This document shows, piece by piece, positions 19,178 through 27,915 of a stretch of 61,920 nucleotides of DNA. Numbering within the stretch: the stretch's first letter is position 1; every line of letters starts with the position of its first letter. A model generated the notes under the pieces. It made no database searches and was not told the origin of the DNA. It saw only the letters and a program-made list of their open reading frames with translations. Origin of the DNA: Acidobacteriota bacterium. Lineage in GTDB: Bacteria; Acidobacteriota; Vicinamibacteria; Fen-336. The DNA is taken from positions 1-61,920 of the forward strand of contig JAJDNS010000036.1 of the NCBI GenBank assembly GCA_022340585.1, written 5' to 3'. Position numbers and translations under genes: made by a program.

Positions 19178-20632
19178 CTAGGCCGAGGCTGGCGAGAGAG
19201 TCGCCGGCCAGATGCGGCTGGCGAGGACGCCGAGGGCGAACGTCGCGGTGGAGCCGGTCGCCGTGTACCACGGCCAGGCGAGCGGCGTGGCGAAGGCGAC
19301 CACGCTCATGACGAGGAGGCCGAGGCCGAAGCCGGCGAGGGCGGCGCGCTGGCTGGTGCGGGGGGCAAACAGGCCGAGGAGGAAGACCCCGAGGGTGATG
19401 CCGGTGGTGAAGCCGGCGATGGTGAGGACGTTCTCGACCACCGTTCGGCTCATCCACTGTCCGCTGATGGCGACCGTGACCTGGACCACGGCGAAGAAGA
19501 CGGTGAAGATCCGGGTCGCCCCCAGCAGGTGCGAGGACGACTTCTCGGAGCCGACCAGGGGCCGGTAGAAGTCGTTGGCGAGGGCGGTGGCGGAGGAGTT
19601 GAGGGAGCTCGACAGGGTCGACATCGCCGCGGCGAAGACCGCGCCGAGGACGAGGCCCAGGACCCCGGTCGGAAGCTCCTCGATGATGAAGCGCGCGAAG
19701 ACCCGGTCCGGGCGGTCGAAGGGGGTGACCGGAGGGAACGCCTGGTAGAAGACGTACAGCGCGACCCCGATCAGGAGGAAGAAGGCGAACTGGGCGAGGA
19801 CCACCACGCCGCTGGTGGCGAGGGCCCGGGCCGCGTCGCGCTCGTCGCGGGCGCACAGGTAGCGCTGCACCATGAGCTGGTCCGCGCCGTGGGAGCCGAA
19901 GGTCAGGAAGGCACCGCCGATGAGGCCCGCCCAGAGAACATAGGGCTCGGTGAGCGAGAAGCCGAGGTCGACCGCCCGGAGCTTGTCGGCGCCCGCGGCG
20001 ACGGTCCAGAGCTCCTCCCATCCCCCGGGGAGGCGCGAGACGAGAATGGCGAGGGCCACCCCCGCCCCCGCCATGTAGACGACGAACTGGAGCGCGTCGG
20101 TCCAGACCACCGCCTTCATCCCGCCGAAGAACGTGTAGACGACGGTGGCCGCGCCGACCACGACGACGGCCCACGGAAGCGGAATCCCCGACAGCTCCTG
20201 GAGAACGATGGCAGTCAGGAAGAGGCGAAGGCCGTCGGCGAGGCTCCGCGTGACGATGAACAGGAGGGAGGCGGCCTGGGCCGTGGCCCCCCCGAAGCGT
20301 CGCTGGAGCAGCTCGTAGGCAGTGAAGATCTCCCCCGAGAGGTAGTGGGGGAGCAGGAGCGCCACCACCAGGAGTCGCCCGATGAGCATGCCCGCTGCGA
20401 GCTGGATCCAGGTGAAGTCCCGAGTGAAGGCGAAGCCGGGGATGCTCAGGAAGGTGACGGTGCTGGTCTCGGTGGCGACGATGGAGAGGAGGATGGTCCA
20501 CCAGGGGAGGTCCCGGCCCCCGAGCATGTAGTCGGCGGCGCCCCGCTGCCCCCGGCCGATCCACAGCCCGAAGACGACGACGCCGGCCATGTATCCGACG
20601 ATGACGAGGAGATCGGGCAGCCCGGTGGTCAC
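19178..20632 (-). CDS. sodium:solute symporter (SSS family)
   Basis: A 484-residue protein with about 13 membrane segments. SSS-family features are the ADYMLGGRDLPWWTILLS region after helix 1, GIPLPWAVVVVGAATVVYT, GGMKAVVWTDALQFVVYM, and AAAMSTLSSSLNSSATALAND with the serines of the sodium site. The substrate is unknown. It converges on the NamZ-like gene with a 22-nt gap, so transport of MurNAc or another wall sugar is a reasonable guess. It also lies 19 nt downstream of a small gene behind the pilus ATPase, so it may instead belong to that transcript. Start is GTG 20632, without a clear Shine-Dalgarno. Confidence 0.88.
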   Translation of the reverse strand: MTTGLPDLLVIVGYMAGVVVFGLWIGRGQRGAADYMLGGRDLPWWTILLSIVATETSTVTFLSIPGFAFTRDFTWIQLAAGMLIGRLLVVALLLPHYLSGEIFTAYELLQRRFGGATAQAASLLFIVTRSLADGLRLFLTAIVLQELSGIPLPWAVVVVGAATVVYTFFGGMKAVVWTDALQFVVYMAGAGVALAILVSRLPGGWEELWTVAAGADKLRAVDLGFSLTEPYVLWAGLIGGAFLTFGSHGADQLMVQRYLCARDERDAARALATSGVVVLAQFAFFLLIGVALYVFYQAFPPVTPFDRPDRVFARFIIEELPTGVLGLVLGAVFAAAMSTLSSSLNSSATALANDFYRPLVGSEKSSSHLLGATRIFTVFFAVVQVTVAISGQWMSRTVVENVLTIAGFTTGITLGVFLLGLFAPRTSQRAALAGFGLGLLVMSVVAFATPLAWPWYTATGSTATFALGVLASRIWPATLSPASA

Positions 20633-20651
20633 GAGGAGCGGTCCCGCGTCG

Positions 20652-20918
20652 TCACCTTCGCCCGGTGAGCTGGTTCTGGACCACCTGGAGAGCCGAGCTC
20701 AGGCGGCTGATCCTGTGATGCCGCGCCTGCTGGGCGAGGGCGTCGTCCTGGGGCGGCACCTCCGCGCGGACGCCACGCAGAGCCTTCTCCAGCTCGAGCT
20801 TGAACGTGTGGAGCTCGGGGGGCGTGAACCCCCTGAGGGTGGCGCTGCTCAGGAGCACGAAGCCGCCCGCCACCTGCCCCGCCATCGCCGGGGCGCTGCC
20901 CCCCACCCAGTTGGCCAT
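20652..20918 (-). CDS. 88-residue protein of unknown function, partner of the pilus ATPase
   Basis: Not recognised. It starts 9 nt after the GspE/PilB stop with GGAG upstream of ATG 20918, so it is very likely translated. The N-terminal third is Gly/Ala-rich with a weak hydrophobic patch (APAMAGQVAGGFVLLSSATL). The rest is an amphipathic helix-rich stretch (FTPPELHTFKLELEKALRGV, RHHRISRLSSALQVVQNQL). No cysteines. Position suggests it acts with the ATPase. Confidence 0.6.
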   Translation of the reverse strand: MANWVGGSAPAMAGQVAGGFVLLSSATLRGFTPPELHTFKLELEKALRGVRAEVPPQDDALAQQARHHRISRLSSALQVVQNQLTGRR

Positions 20919-20927
20919 CGCGCTCTC

Positions 20928-23210
20928 CTACTTCATGCACACGGCCCGGACCTGCTTGAAGTCCGTGTGGCCCTGAAGCACCTTCTGGATCCCGTCCTGG
21001 AGGAGCGTCGTCATCCCCTCCGCCACCGCCTGTCCACGCAGCTCCCTCACCGGGCTGCGCTTCTGGACGAGGCGCTTCACCTCGTCGCTGCCCACGAGCA
21101 GCTCGTGGATTCCCATGCGGCCCTTGTAGCCGCTGTCCCCGCACTTGGCGCAGCCGCGGGGCCGGTGCAGCCGGAACGACTGGGAGTAGCTCACCCCGAG
21201 GTGGCTCCACTCCTCCAGGCCGTAGGCCTGCATGAGCTCGGCGAACTCCTCCTGGGACGGGGCGTACTCCTCCTTGCAGGTGCACAGGGTCCGCACCAGG
21301 CGCTGGGCCATGATCCCCAGGAGGGCGTCGGCGAAGTTGAAGGGATCGATGTCCATGTCGAGGAGACGGACGATGGTCTCGGGAGCGGAGTTGGTGTGGA
21401 GGGTCGAGAAGACCAGGTGGCCGGTGAGCGAAGCCTCGACGCCGATGGATGCGGTCTCGTGGTCGCGCATCTCCCCGACCATGATCACGTCGGGGTCGGC
21501 GCGGAGGAACGAGCGCATGGCGGCGGCGAAGGTGAAGCCGATCTTCGGGTGGACCTGGACCTGCCGCAACCCGGGCTGGGTGATCTCCACCGGGTCCTCC
21601 GCGGTCCAGATCTTGGTCTCCACCTTGTTGATGTGGCCGAGGGCGGAGTGGAGGGTCGTGGTCTTCCCGGAGCCGGTGGGGCCCACCACCAGGGCGATGC
21701 CGTACGGCTTCTCGAGGATCGCCTCGAACTCCCGAAGGTTCCGCTCCGAGAAGCCCATCCTGTCGAGAGGGAGAGGCTTCGAGGCGGCGAGGATCCGCAT
21801 CACCACGTCTTCGTTGCCCCCCGCGGTCGGGACCGTGGCCACGCGCAGCTCGATGGTCCCCATGGGTCCCCGGAAGCGGATCTTGCCGTCCTGGGGCTTC
21901 CTCCGCTCCGCGATGTCCAGCTTGGACATGATCTTGAAGCGTTGGACGAGGGCGTTGCGGTGGGGGGCGGGGACCTCGATGTACTTCTCGCACTCGCCGT
22001 CCACGCGCAGACGCACGACGGTCGGGGCGCGTTTCCCGTAGGGCTCGACGTGGATGTCGGACGCGCCCCGGTTGTAGGCGTCGATGATGATCTGGTTGCA
22101 GAGCCGGACGATCCCGCTGTCGGTCTCGTCGATCTCCGGCGCCGCTTCCTCCTCCGCGGCCTCGACCTCGTCCTCCTCGCCGGCGCCGAGGTCGAGGATG
22201 ATCCTCCCCAGGTCCGCCTCCTCCTGGACGGGGCCGGTCTCGCCGAAGCTCGACCGCACCCAGGTGAGGATGTCGTCCCGCAGCCCCACCACGAACTCGT
22301 AGCGGGGTGCGATGTTCATGGCCTTGATGGCGTCGAGGCGGGTGAGATCGTGGGGGTCCTCCACGGCGACGCGGACGGTGCTGTCGCGGCGCTCGAAGGG
22401 AGCGCAGGCGTACTTCTGCAGAAACTCCGACGAGACCCGCCGTTTGAGGTCCTCCGGCATCGCGGAGTCCCCCGGCGCCCAGAAGCCGCAGCCGTAGTAC
22501 TGGGCGAGGGCCCGGAGGACCTCGTCCTTCGGGATCCGCAGCTCCTCCAGCAGCACCCGGGCGACCTCGATCTGGTTCACCCGGGCGGAGGAGACCGCCT
22601 TCTCCAGGTCCGCCTCGGAGATCAGGCCCTTGTCCACGAGCCCGCCGAACTTGGTGGGCTTGTTCGACCGTGCGGCACGGTGTTGGTTGTAGAAGGCGAT
22701 GCCGAGGATCCTCGCGAGCTCCTCCGCCGCCTCCTCGTCGCGGGCGGTGAAGGGGGTGCCGCCCCGCTTGTTGATCAGCTGCAGGACGCCCAGGAGGTAC
22801 TTGTCGAAGACGATGGGCGTGGAGAGCACCTGGGTCGTCCTGAAGCCGGCCGACTTGTCCCAGCGGGCGTCGAAGCGGAGACTCGGATGGAGCCGGGCCA
22901 GCTCGTCGGTGTCGTAGGCGTCCTTGACGTTGGCCGTCTTGCGCGAGAGGGCGGTGAAGCCGGCGATGGAGGCGAAGCTCTTGGGGACGCGGATCTCCCG
23001 GACCTCCTGCCCGACCTTGAACAGCGAGAAGAGCTCCTGGTTGCGGGTGTCCAGGGCGTACAGGGTCACCCGCTCGGCCTCCACGAGGTCGAGCATGGGG
23101 TCCTTGAGGTCGACGAGGATCTCCGGGATGCCGGGTGCGGAGTTGATCCGGTTCGCGATCTCGATGAGGCGCTTGCGATACGAGAGCTCGCGCTGGGTCG
23201 CGTCGGCCAC
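20928..23210 (-). CDS. GspE/PilB-family ATPase with N-terminal GAF domain
   Basis: A 760-residue secretion or pilus assembly ATPase with an unusual head. Residues ~1-170 form a GAF domain (AERVTLYALDTRNQELFSL, VLSTPIVFDKYLLGVLQLIN). The GspE-type N-domain spans about 185-310, then an acidic linker (~343-363). The ATPase has Walker A at 510-517 (GPTGSGKT), an Asp box (TAEDPVEI), Walker B (DPDVIMVGEMRD) and a His box (GHLVFSTLHTN). Zinc cysteines are C643, C645, C687 and C690. It would power pilus extension or type II-like secretion, gated by a ligand or partner bound to GAF (inference). The closest outer-membrane partner in the window is the secretin at 12984. Confidence 0.9.
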   Translation of the reverse strand: MADATQRELSYRKRLIEIANRINSAPGIPEILVDLKDPMLDLVEAERVTLYALDTRNQELFSLFKVGQEVREIRVPKSFASIAGFTALSRKTANVKDAYDTDELARLHPSLRFDARWDKSAGFRTTQVLSTPIVFDKYLLGVLQLINKRGGTPFTARDEEAAEELARILGIAFYNQHRAARSNKPTKFGGLVDKGLISEADLEKAVSSARVNQIEVARVLLEELRIPKDEVLRALAQYYGCGFWAPGDSAMPEDLKRRVSSEFLQKYACAPFERRDSTVRVAVEDPHDLTRLDAIKAMNIAPRYEFVVGLRDDILTWVRSSFGETGPVQEEADLGRIILDLGAGEEDEVEAAEEEAAPEIDETDSGIVRLCNQIIIDAYNRGASDIHVEPYGKRAPTVVRLRVDGECEKYIEVPAPHRNALVQRFKIMSKLDIAERRKPQDGKIRFRGPMGTIELRVATVPTAGGNEDVVMRILAASKPLPLDRMGFSERNLREFEAILEKPYGIALVVGPTGSGKTTTLHSALGHINKVETKIWTAEDPVEITQPGLRQVQVHPKIGFTFAAAMRSFLRADPDVIMVGEMRDHETASIGVEASLTGHLVFSTLHTNSAPETIVRLLDMDIDPFNFADALLGIMAQRLVRTLCTCKEEYAPSQEEFAELMQAYGLEEWSHLGVSYSQSFRLHRPRGCAKCGDSGYKGRMGIHELLVGSDEVKRLVQKRSPVRELRGQAVAEGMTTLLQDGIQKVLQGHTDFKQVRAVCMK

Positions 23211-23316
23211 GGCCGTCCTCCTTGCCCCCGGAGCCGGACCGGGCCCGGGCGATCGAGGATAAGCGGGGCTCGAGAGGGAATCAAATGTATCCTTTGGGAC
23301 GAGGTGACCGACGACG

Positions 23317-24219
23317 ATGAGAAACGGAACGATCGTAACGATCCTGGGACTGGTGGCGAGCTTGACCGCGCCGGCGTGGTCCGACGAGACCTACCGGGCG
23401 GAGGTCGAGGAGTGGCGGGAGGCCCGGGAGGCGCGCCTCGCGGCCGACGGCGGGTGGCTGACGCTGGCGGGGCTCTTCTGGCTGAAGGAGGGGCCCAACC
23501 GCTTCGGGACCGACGCGTCCGCCGACATCGTCCTGCCCGAGGGCTCGGCCCCGGCCCACGCCGGCGCCTTCGTCTTCGAGGAGGGGAAGACGGCGCTGCG
23601 CCTGGAGAGCGGTGTCCGCGGGACCGTGGGCGGAACCACGGTCACCGGACCGCGGGTCATGCAGCCGGACGCCTCCGGCCGGCCCGACGTGCTCAAGCTG
23701 GGCGCTCTCAGCCTGTACGTGATCCAGCGTGGCGATCGGTACGGGATCCGGGTAAAGGACAAGAACAGCCCCATCCGTCGCGAATTCGCGGGGCTGCGCT
23801 GGTTCGACATCGACGAGGGCTACCGCATCGAGGCCCGCTGGATCTCCCACGGCACGCCGCGCCCCCTGAAGGTGCCGAACATCCTCGGCCAGGTCAGCAC
23901 CATGCCCAGCCCCGGCTACGCGGAGTTCGAGCTCGACGGCCAGGTCGTGCGGCTCACCGGGGTGCTCGAGGACCCCCAGAGCGTGGAGCTCTTCTTCATC
24001 ATGCGCGACAAGACGAGCGGCAAGGAGACCTACGGCGCGGGCCGGTTCCTCTACTCCGACCTTCCGAAGCAGGGACGGGTGATCCTCGACTTCAACAAGG
24101 CGTACAACCCGCCGTGCGCGTTCACGCCCTACGCCACCTGCCCGCTGCCCCCGAAGGAGAACTGGCTCCCGGTAGCGGTGGAGGCCGGGGAGAAGTCCTA
24201 CTCGGACTCACCGCACTGA
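23317..24219 (+). CDS. DUF1684 exported protein
   Basis: A 300-residue protein with a signal peptide (IVTILGLVASLTAPAWS). It shows the DUF1684 pattern: EEWREAREARLAADGGWLTL and GLFWLKEGPNRFG near the N-terminus, and at the end LDFNKAYNPPCAFTPY followed by CPLPPKENWL, with two conserved cysteines. The biochemical role of the family is not established to my knowledge. It stands alone between divergent and convergent neighbours. Confidence 0.85.
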   Translation: MRNGTIVTILGLVASLTAPAWSDETYRAEVEEWREAREARLAADGGWLTLAGLFWLKEGPNRFGTDASADIVLPEGSAPAHAGAFVFEEGKTALRLESGVRGTVGGTTVTGPRVMQPDASGRPDVLKLGALSLYVIQRGDRYGIRVKDKNSPIRREFAGLRWFDIDEGYRIEARWISHGTPRPLKVPNILGQVSTMPSPGYAEFELDGQVVRLTGVLEDPQSVELFFIMRDKTSGKETYGAGRFLYSDLPKQGRVILDFNKAYNPPCAFTPYATCPLPPKENWLPVAVEAGEKSYSDSPH

Positions 24220-24226
24220 CCCCGTT

Positions 24227-24895
24227 CTAGGGGAGCACGAAGACGAGGAAGTACTGGTACGGCAGGAAGTCGTGCTCGGCGGAGAGCCGGAAGCCCGCCG
24301 CCTCCATCTCCTCGACGAGGTCGCTGCGGGCGATCTTCTCGGAGGTCGGAGGCCCGACCGGGGTGTCCCGCTTCTGGAAATCGATGTGCACGACCTGCCC
24401 CCCGGGGCGCAGCATCCGCTTCAGCTTCTCCAGGTAGGCAGGGTGACCCTCGATGTGGTGCCAGACGTCCACGATCACGAAACGGTCGACGGAGGCGTCG
24501 GGCAGCAGAGGGTCGTCGGGCTCGCAGAGAACGGTCACGACGTTGCGGACCCCTTCGTCCCGCAGGCGACGGTTGAGGTGGCGGACCATGTCCGGGCTCA
24601 CGTCGACGGCGTAGACCCTCCCGCTCTCGCCCACGGCCCGGGCGAGGCGGAGGGTGAAGTAGCCGGTCCCGGAGCCGATGTCGGCCACCGTCTCGCCTTC
24701 CCGGAGGGCCAGCGTCCGCACGACCTCGTCGGGCTTCTGGTATTCGTCCCGGGCCGGATCGTCGAGGGCGGCCATGTAGGCGGCGGAGTCGTGGTGGCGC
24801 TGGTGCATCTCGTGGGGACCAGCGGCTTCCTGGGCCAGGCCCGGGGCGCTCACCAGCAGAGCCAGCGTGGCGAGGCAGGAGAATCGTCTGGGCAC
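24227..24895 (-). CDS. exported class I SAM-dependent methyltransferase
   Basis: A 222-residue methyltransferase. GTG 24895 follows a GGAGGGAACA site and opens a signal-peptide-like stretch (LATLALLVSAPGLAQEA). The SAM fold is complete: VADIGSGTGYFTLRLA, VYAVDVSPDM, RFVIVDVWHHIEGH and MLRPGGQVVHIDF. A Met/His-rich segment (HEMHQRHHDSAAYM) precedes the fold. Substrate unknown. A signal peptide on a SAM enzyme is odd because SAM is cytoplasmic; it may instead be a membrane anchor, or the true start may lie inside at the Met of HEMHQ. Confidence 0.78.
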   Translation of the reverse strand: MPRRFSCLATLALLVSAPGLAQEAAGPHEMHQRHHDSAAYMAALDDPARDEYQKPDEVVRTLALREGETVADIGSGTGYFTLRLARAVGESGRVYAVDVSPDMVRHLNRRLRDEGVRNVVTVLCEPDDPLLPDASVDRFVIVDVWHHIEGHPAYLEKLKRMLRPGGQVVHIDFQKRDTPVGPPTSEKIARSDLVEEMEAAGFRLSAEHDFLPYQYFLVFVLP

Positions 24896-25032
24896 TGTTC
24901 CCTCCACTGGGCGGGCCCGGGCGGCCACGCCTTCGACGAGCCGGTCGACCCGACCGTGGGCAGGATACTCCGAAGCACACCCCCCGGCCACGCGAGCGCC
25001 AGTGCCCGGCACGGAGGTAGGGGAGCGGGTGG

Positions 25033-25233
25033 TCAGGCGGTCCGGGGGCCGCGGAGGATCCGGGCGGGGAGGAGGACGACGGCGCGGAGAAGCTCGAAGA
25101 CACCGTCGACGGCGATGCCCAGGAGGCGGAAGGGCAGCAGTAGCAGCCAGACGAGGGGGTACAGCAGCACCGCGAGCAGGGCCACCGGCCAGCAGAGGAT
25201 GAGCAGTATCAGCCAGAGCAGGAACTTCACCAT
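25033..25233 (-). CDS. 66-residue membrane protein
   Basis: ATG 25233 has AGGAGG 6 nt upstream, an excellent ribosome site. The product is mostly one or two hydrophobic helices (FLLWLILLILCWPVALLAVL, WLLLLPFRLLGIA) and ends in a short basic tail. No family recognised. It stands divergent to hrpB, separated by 94 nt. Confidence 0.65.
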   Translation of the reverse strand: MVKFLLWLILLILCWPVALLAVLLYPLVWLLLLPFRLLGIAVDGVFELLRAVVLLPARILRGPRTA

Positions 25234-25312
25234 CCAGGGCCTCCTGATGGAACTACGCACGCGGGGAGCCCGGGGTTCCCCCCGGGCCCCTTCCCGCCGG
25301 CCCGAGCTCGGG

Positions 25313-25318
25313 TAGGAT
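25313..25318 (+). promoter_or_regulatory. -10-like TAGGAT before hrpB
   Basis: TAGGAT ends 9 nt before ATG 25328, with a weak TTCCCG -35 at 25291-25296 (16-nt spacer). There is no Shine-Dalgarno in the short leader. Confidence 0.35.
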
Positions 25319-25327
25319 GGGCCACTC

Positions 25328-27643
25328 ATGCCCGCCCCACTGCCGATCGACGGGTACGTGCCGGGGGTGACGGAGCTCCTCCGGGACCGGCGGGGCGCGG
25401 TGCTCGTCGCCCCCCCGGGGGCCGGGAAGACCACGCGGGTGCCGCCGGCGCTGGTGAGCGACGGGCCGGTGTTCCTCCTTCAGCCCCGGCGGGTGGCGGC
25501 GCGCTCGATTGCCCGTCGGATCGCCTGGGAGCAGGGCTGGACCGTCGGCCGAGAGGTGGGCTGGCACGTCCGCTTCGAGCGCGAGTTCTCCCCACAGACC
25601 CGTCTCCTGGTGGCGACGGAGGGGATCCTCACCGGGCGCCTGCAGTCGGACCCTCTGCTGTCCGGCTACCGCACCGTAGTCCTCGACGAGTTCCACGAGC
25701 GCAGCGTTCACGCCGACCTGGCCGTCGCGTTTCTCCGCGAGGCCCTCGAGGCTCGCGACGACCTCCGGGTGCTGGTGATGTCGGCGACCCTGGAGGCCAC
25801 GGCCGTCGCCGAGTACCTCGGCGGGGTGCCGGTGGTGGAGGTCCCGGGGCGACCCTATCCCGTGGAGGTGGAGCACGCCCCCGGGCTGACTCCGGCCGAG
25901 GGCGTGCGCCAGGCCCTGGACCGCGACGGGGGACACGTCCTCTGCTTCCTGCCCGGGGCCGCCGAGATCCGGTCGGCACAGAAGGACCTCCAGGGCCTGG
26001 GGCCGGAGGTGACGGTCCTGCCGCTGCACGGTGCCCTCGACGCGCAGGGGCAGGACGCCGCCCTGGCCCCGACCGGGAGCCGCAAGGTGATCCTGGCCAC
26101 GAACATCGCCGAGACGTCGTTGACCGTCGACGGGGTCACGGTGGTGGTGGATTCAGGCTGGCACAAGGTCCTCCGATTCGACGCCGCCCGGGGGATCGAT
26201 CGGCTCGTGCTCGAGCGGATTCCCCTGGACTCGGCGGAGCAGCGTGCGGGGCGGGCAGGTCGCACCGGACCCGGCCGGGCGCTGCGGCTGTGGGATCCCC
26301 GGCAGCGCCTGCGGCCCCACCGCGAGCCCGAGGTCCACCGGGCCGATCTCGTGGCCCCGGTGCTCGAGGTGCTGGCCTGGGGCGCGGAACCGGAACGCTT
26401 CCGGTGGTTCGAGCCCCCTTCCGAGGAGCGCGTCCGCACCGCGGTGGGTCTCCTCGAGCAGCTCGGGGCGACGAAAGGGGGGCGTCTCACCGACCTGGGC
26501 GAGGCGCTGCGGCGGCTGCCCCTCCACCCCCGCCTCGGGCGCGTTCTCCTGGCCGGGGGAGGCTCCCGTCGAGCGGCGGCGGTGTGCGCAGTGTTGACGG
26601 AACGTCGGGGGCCCGGGCGAGGGGGCGGCGTGGCGACCGACTCCGACGTGCTGTCCCTCGCTGACGGGATGGGGGAGCAGCCGGCCGCCGTGCGGCGGGC
26701 GGCCCGGGAGCTGGAGGCCCTCGGCCAACGCCTGGCTCCGCCCGGGGACCGGGCCGACGATGACGTCTCTCTGCGCCGGGCCCTGCTGGCGGGCTTTCCC
26801 GACCGGGTGGCGCGGCGTCGGGAGCCGGGCTCCCCGCGCCTCGCTCTCGCGTCGGGCAGCGGGGCGGTCCTCGCTCGTGAGAGCGGGGTGCGGGAGGGAG
26901 ACTTCCTCCTGGCGCTGGAGGTTGCCGGCCGCGCCGGGGGGGGCGAGGCCCTGGTGCACCTGGCGAGCCGGATCGAGCGCGAGTGGCTCACTCCGACCCG
27001 CCGGGGGGTGGTGCACCGCTTCGACGAGGGCGTGGGCGCGGTGAGGGCGCGGGAGCAGGCGTGGTACCAGGGCCTGGTTCTCGAGGAGCGTCCGGTGACG
27101 CCGGACCCCGAAGCGGCCGCCCCGCTGCTGGCCGCTGTCCTCGAGGCCCGAGGGCTCGGGCGGGACAACGAGGACCTCCTCCGCCGGGCCGGTTTCGCCG
27201 GCGTGGCTCTCGACGTGCCGGCCCTGGTGGGGCAGGCCTGCCTCGGCCACACGAGCCTGCCGGCGGTGGACCTGAGGAGCCTGGTGCCGCGGAGCACGCT
27301 CGCCGCCCTCGAGCGGGGGGCGCCCACGCACCTCGCCCTCCCCAGCGGTCGGCGCGCCCGCCTCGACTACCGGGACGGCGGTTCAGTGGTGGCCGCGATC
27401 AAGCTCCAGGAGCTCTTCGGGCTGGGGGAGACGCCGCGCATCGGCCCGCAGCGCGTGCCCGTCGTGTTCGAGCTGCTCGCGCCAAACGGACGACCGGTCC
27501 AGACGACCAGCGATCTGCGGAGCTTCTGGGCGCGCGGCTATCCCGAGGTTCGGCGGGAGCTCCGGGGACGCTACCCGAAGCACCCCTGGCCGGAGGACCC
27601 CTGGACGGCGAAGCCGACCCACCGCACGAAGAGGAGGCGCTGA
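25328..27643 (+). CDS. hrpB: ATP-dependent helicase HrpB
   Basis: A 771-residue DEAH-box helicase, slightly shorter than the roughly 810-residue E. coli protein. Motifs in order: Walker A APPGAGKTTRVP, Ib TEGILTGRL, DEFHERS, SATLEA, ATNIAETSLTVDGV, QRAGRAGRTGPG. The HrpB-specific C-terminus ends with RPVQTTSDLRSFWARGYPEV and RYPKHPWPEDP. Cellular role in most bacteria is unclear. ATG 25328 starts directly before the family's first conserved block. Confidence 0.94.
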   Translation: MPAPLPIDGYVPGVTELLRDRRGAVLVAPPGAGKTTRVPPALVSDGPVFLLQPRRVAARSIARRIAWEQGWTVGREVGWHVRFEREFSPQTRLLVATEGILTGRLQSDPLLSGYRTVVLDEFHERSVHADLAVAFLREALEARDDLRVLVMSATLEATAVAEYLGGVPVVEVPGRPYPVEVEHAPGLTPAEGVRQALDRDGGHVLCFLPGAAEIRSAQKDLQGLGPEVTVLPLHGALDAQGQDAALAPTGSRKVILATNIAETSLTVDGVTVVVDSGWHKVLRFDAARGIDRLVLERIPLDSAEQRAGRAGRTGPGRALRLWDPRQRLRPHREPEVHRADLVAPVLEVLAWGAEPERFRWFEPPSEERVRTAVGLLEQLGATKGGRLTDLGEALRRLPLHPRLGRVLLAGGGSRRAAAVCAVLTERRGPGRGGGVATDSDVLSLADGMGEQPAAVRRAARELEALGQRLAPPGDRADDDVSLRRALLAGFPDRVARRREPGSPRLALASGSGAVLARESGVREGDFLLALEVAGRAGGGEALVHLASRIEREWLTPTRRGVVHRFDEGVGAVRAREQAWYQGLVLEERPVTPDPEAAAPLLAAVLEARGLGRDNEDLLRRAGFAGVALDVPALVGQACLGHTSLPAVDLRSLVPRSTLAALERGAPTHLALPSGRRARLDYRDGGSVVAAIKLQELFGLGETPRIGPQRVPVVFELLAPNGRPVQTTSDLRSFWARGYPEVRRELRGRYPKHPWPEDPWTAKPTHRTKRRR

Positions 27644-27915
27644 GCCCTCGCGGCGAACTTCCTGCGTCGAGAGACGTGGCGAGCCGGGTTGGGCGCGGAA
27701 AGCGCCGGACGCGACCCGGGGGGAAAGGGAAACCCGGCGAGCAGCTTCTGGCCGCCAATGAGACAATAAACTGGGGAAACGGTGCACCGACGCGCTCGAG
27801 CCGTGCGGATCGAGCACGCCAGCACCCTCCTGGCATCCCCGTTGCTACGGATCGGGGGAGGCGAGAGGGGCGGAGCCCAGGGCACTCCACCGAAGCGGGG
27901 GCCCGGAGAGGAAGC
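27644..27915. other. 272-nt intergenic region before korAB
   Basis: No gene seen. It holds GC-rich inverted segments just after hrpB (27690-27745) that could end transcription. A less GC-rich patch around 27757-27775 contains a TAAACT hexamer that could serve as -10 for korA. Neither can be confirmed by eye. Confidence 0.35.

Noticed and set aside
20589..24230. Very long plus-strand open frame of about 1,200 codons
   Set aside because: It is antisense to the GspE-type ATPase and neighbours, shows Leu/His/Asp-rich low-complexity translation typical of the complementary strand of GC-rich genes, and has no domain.
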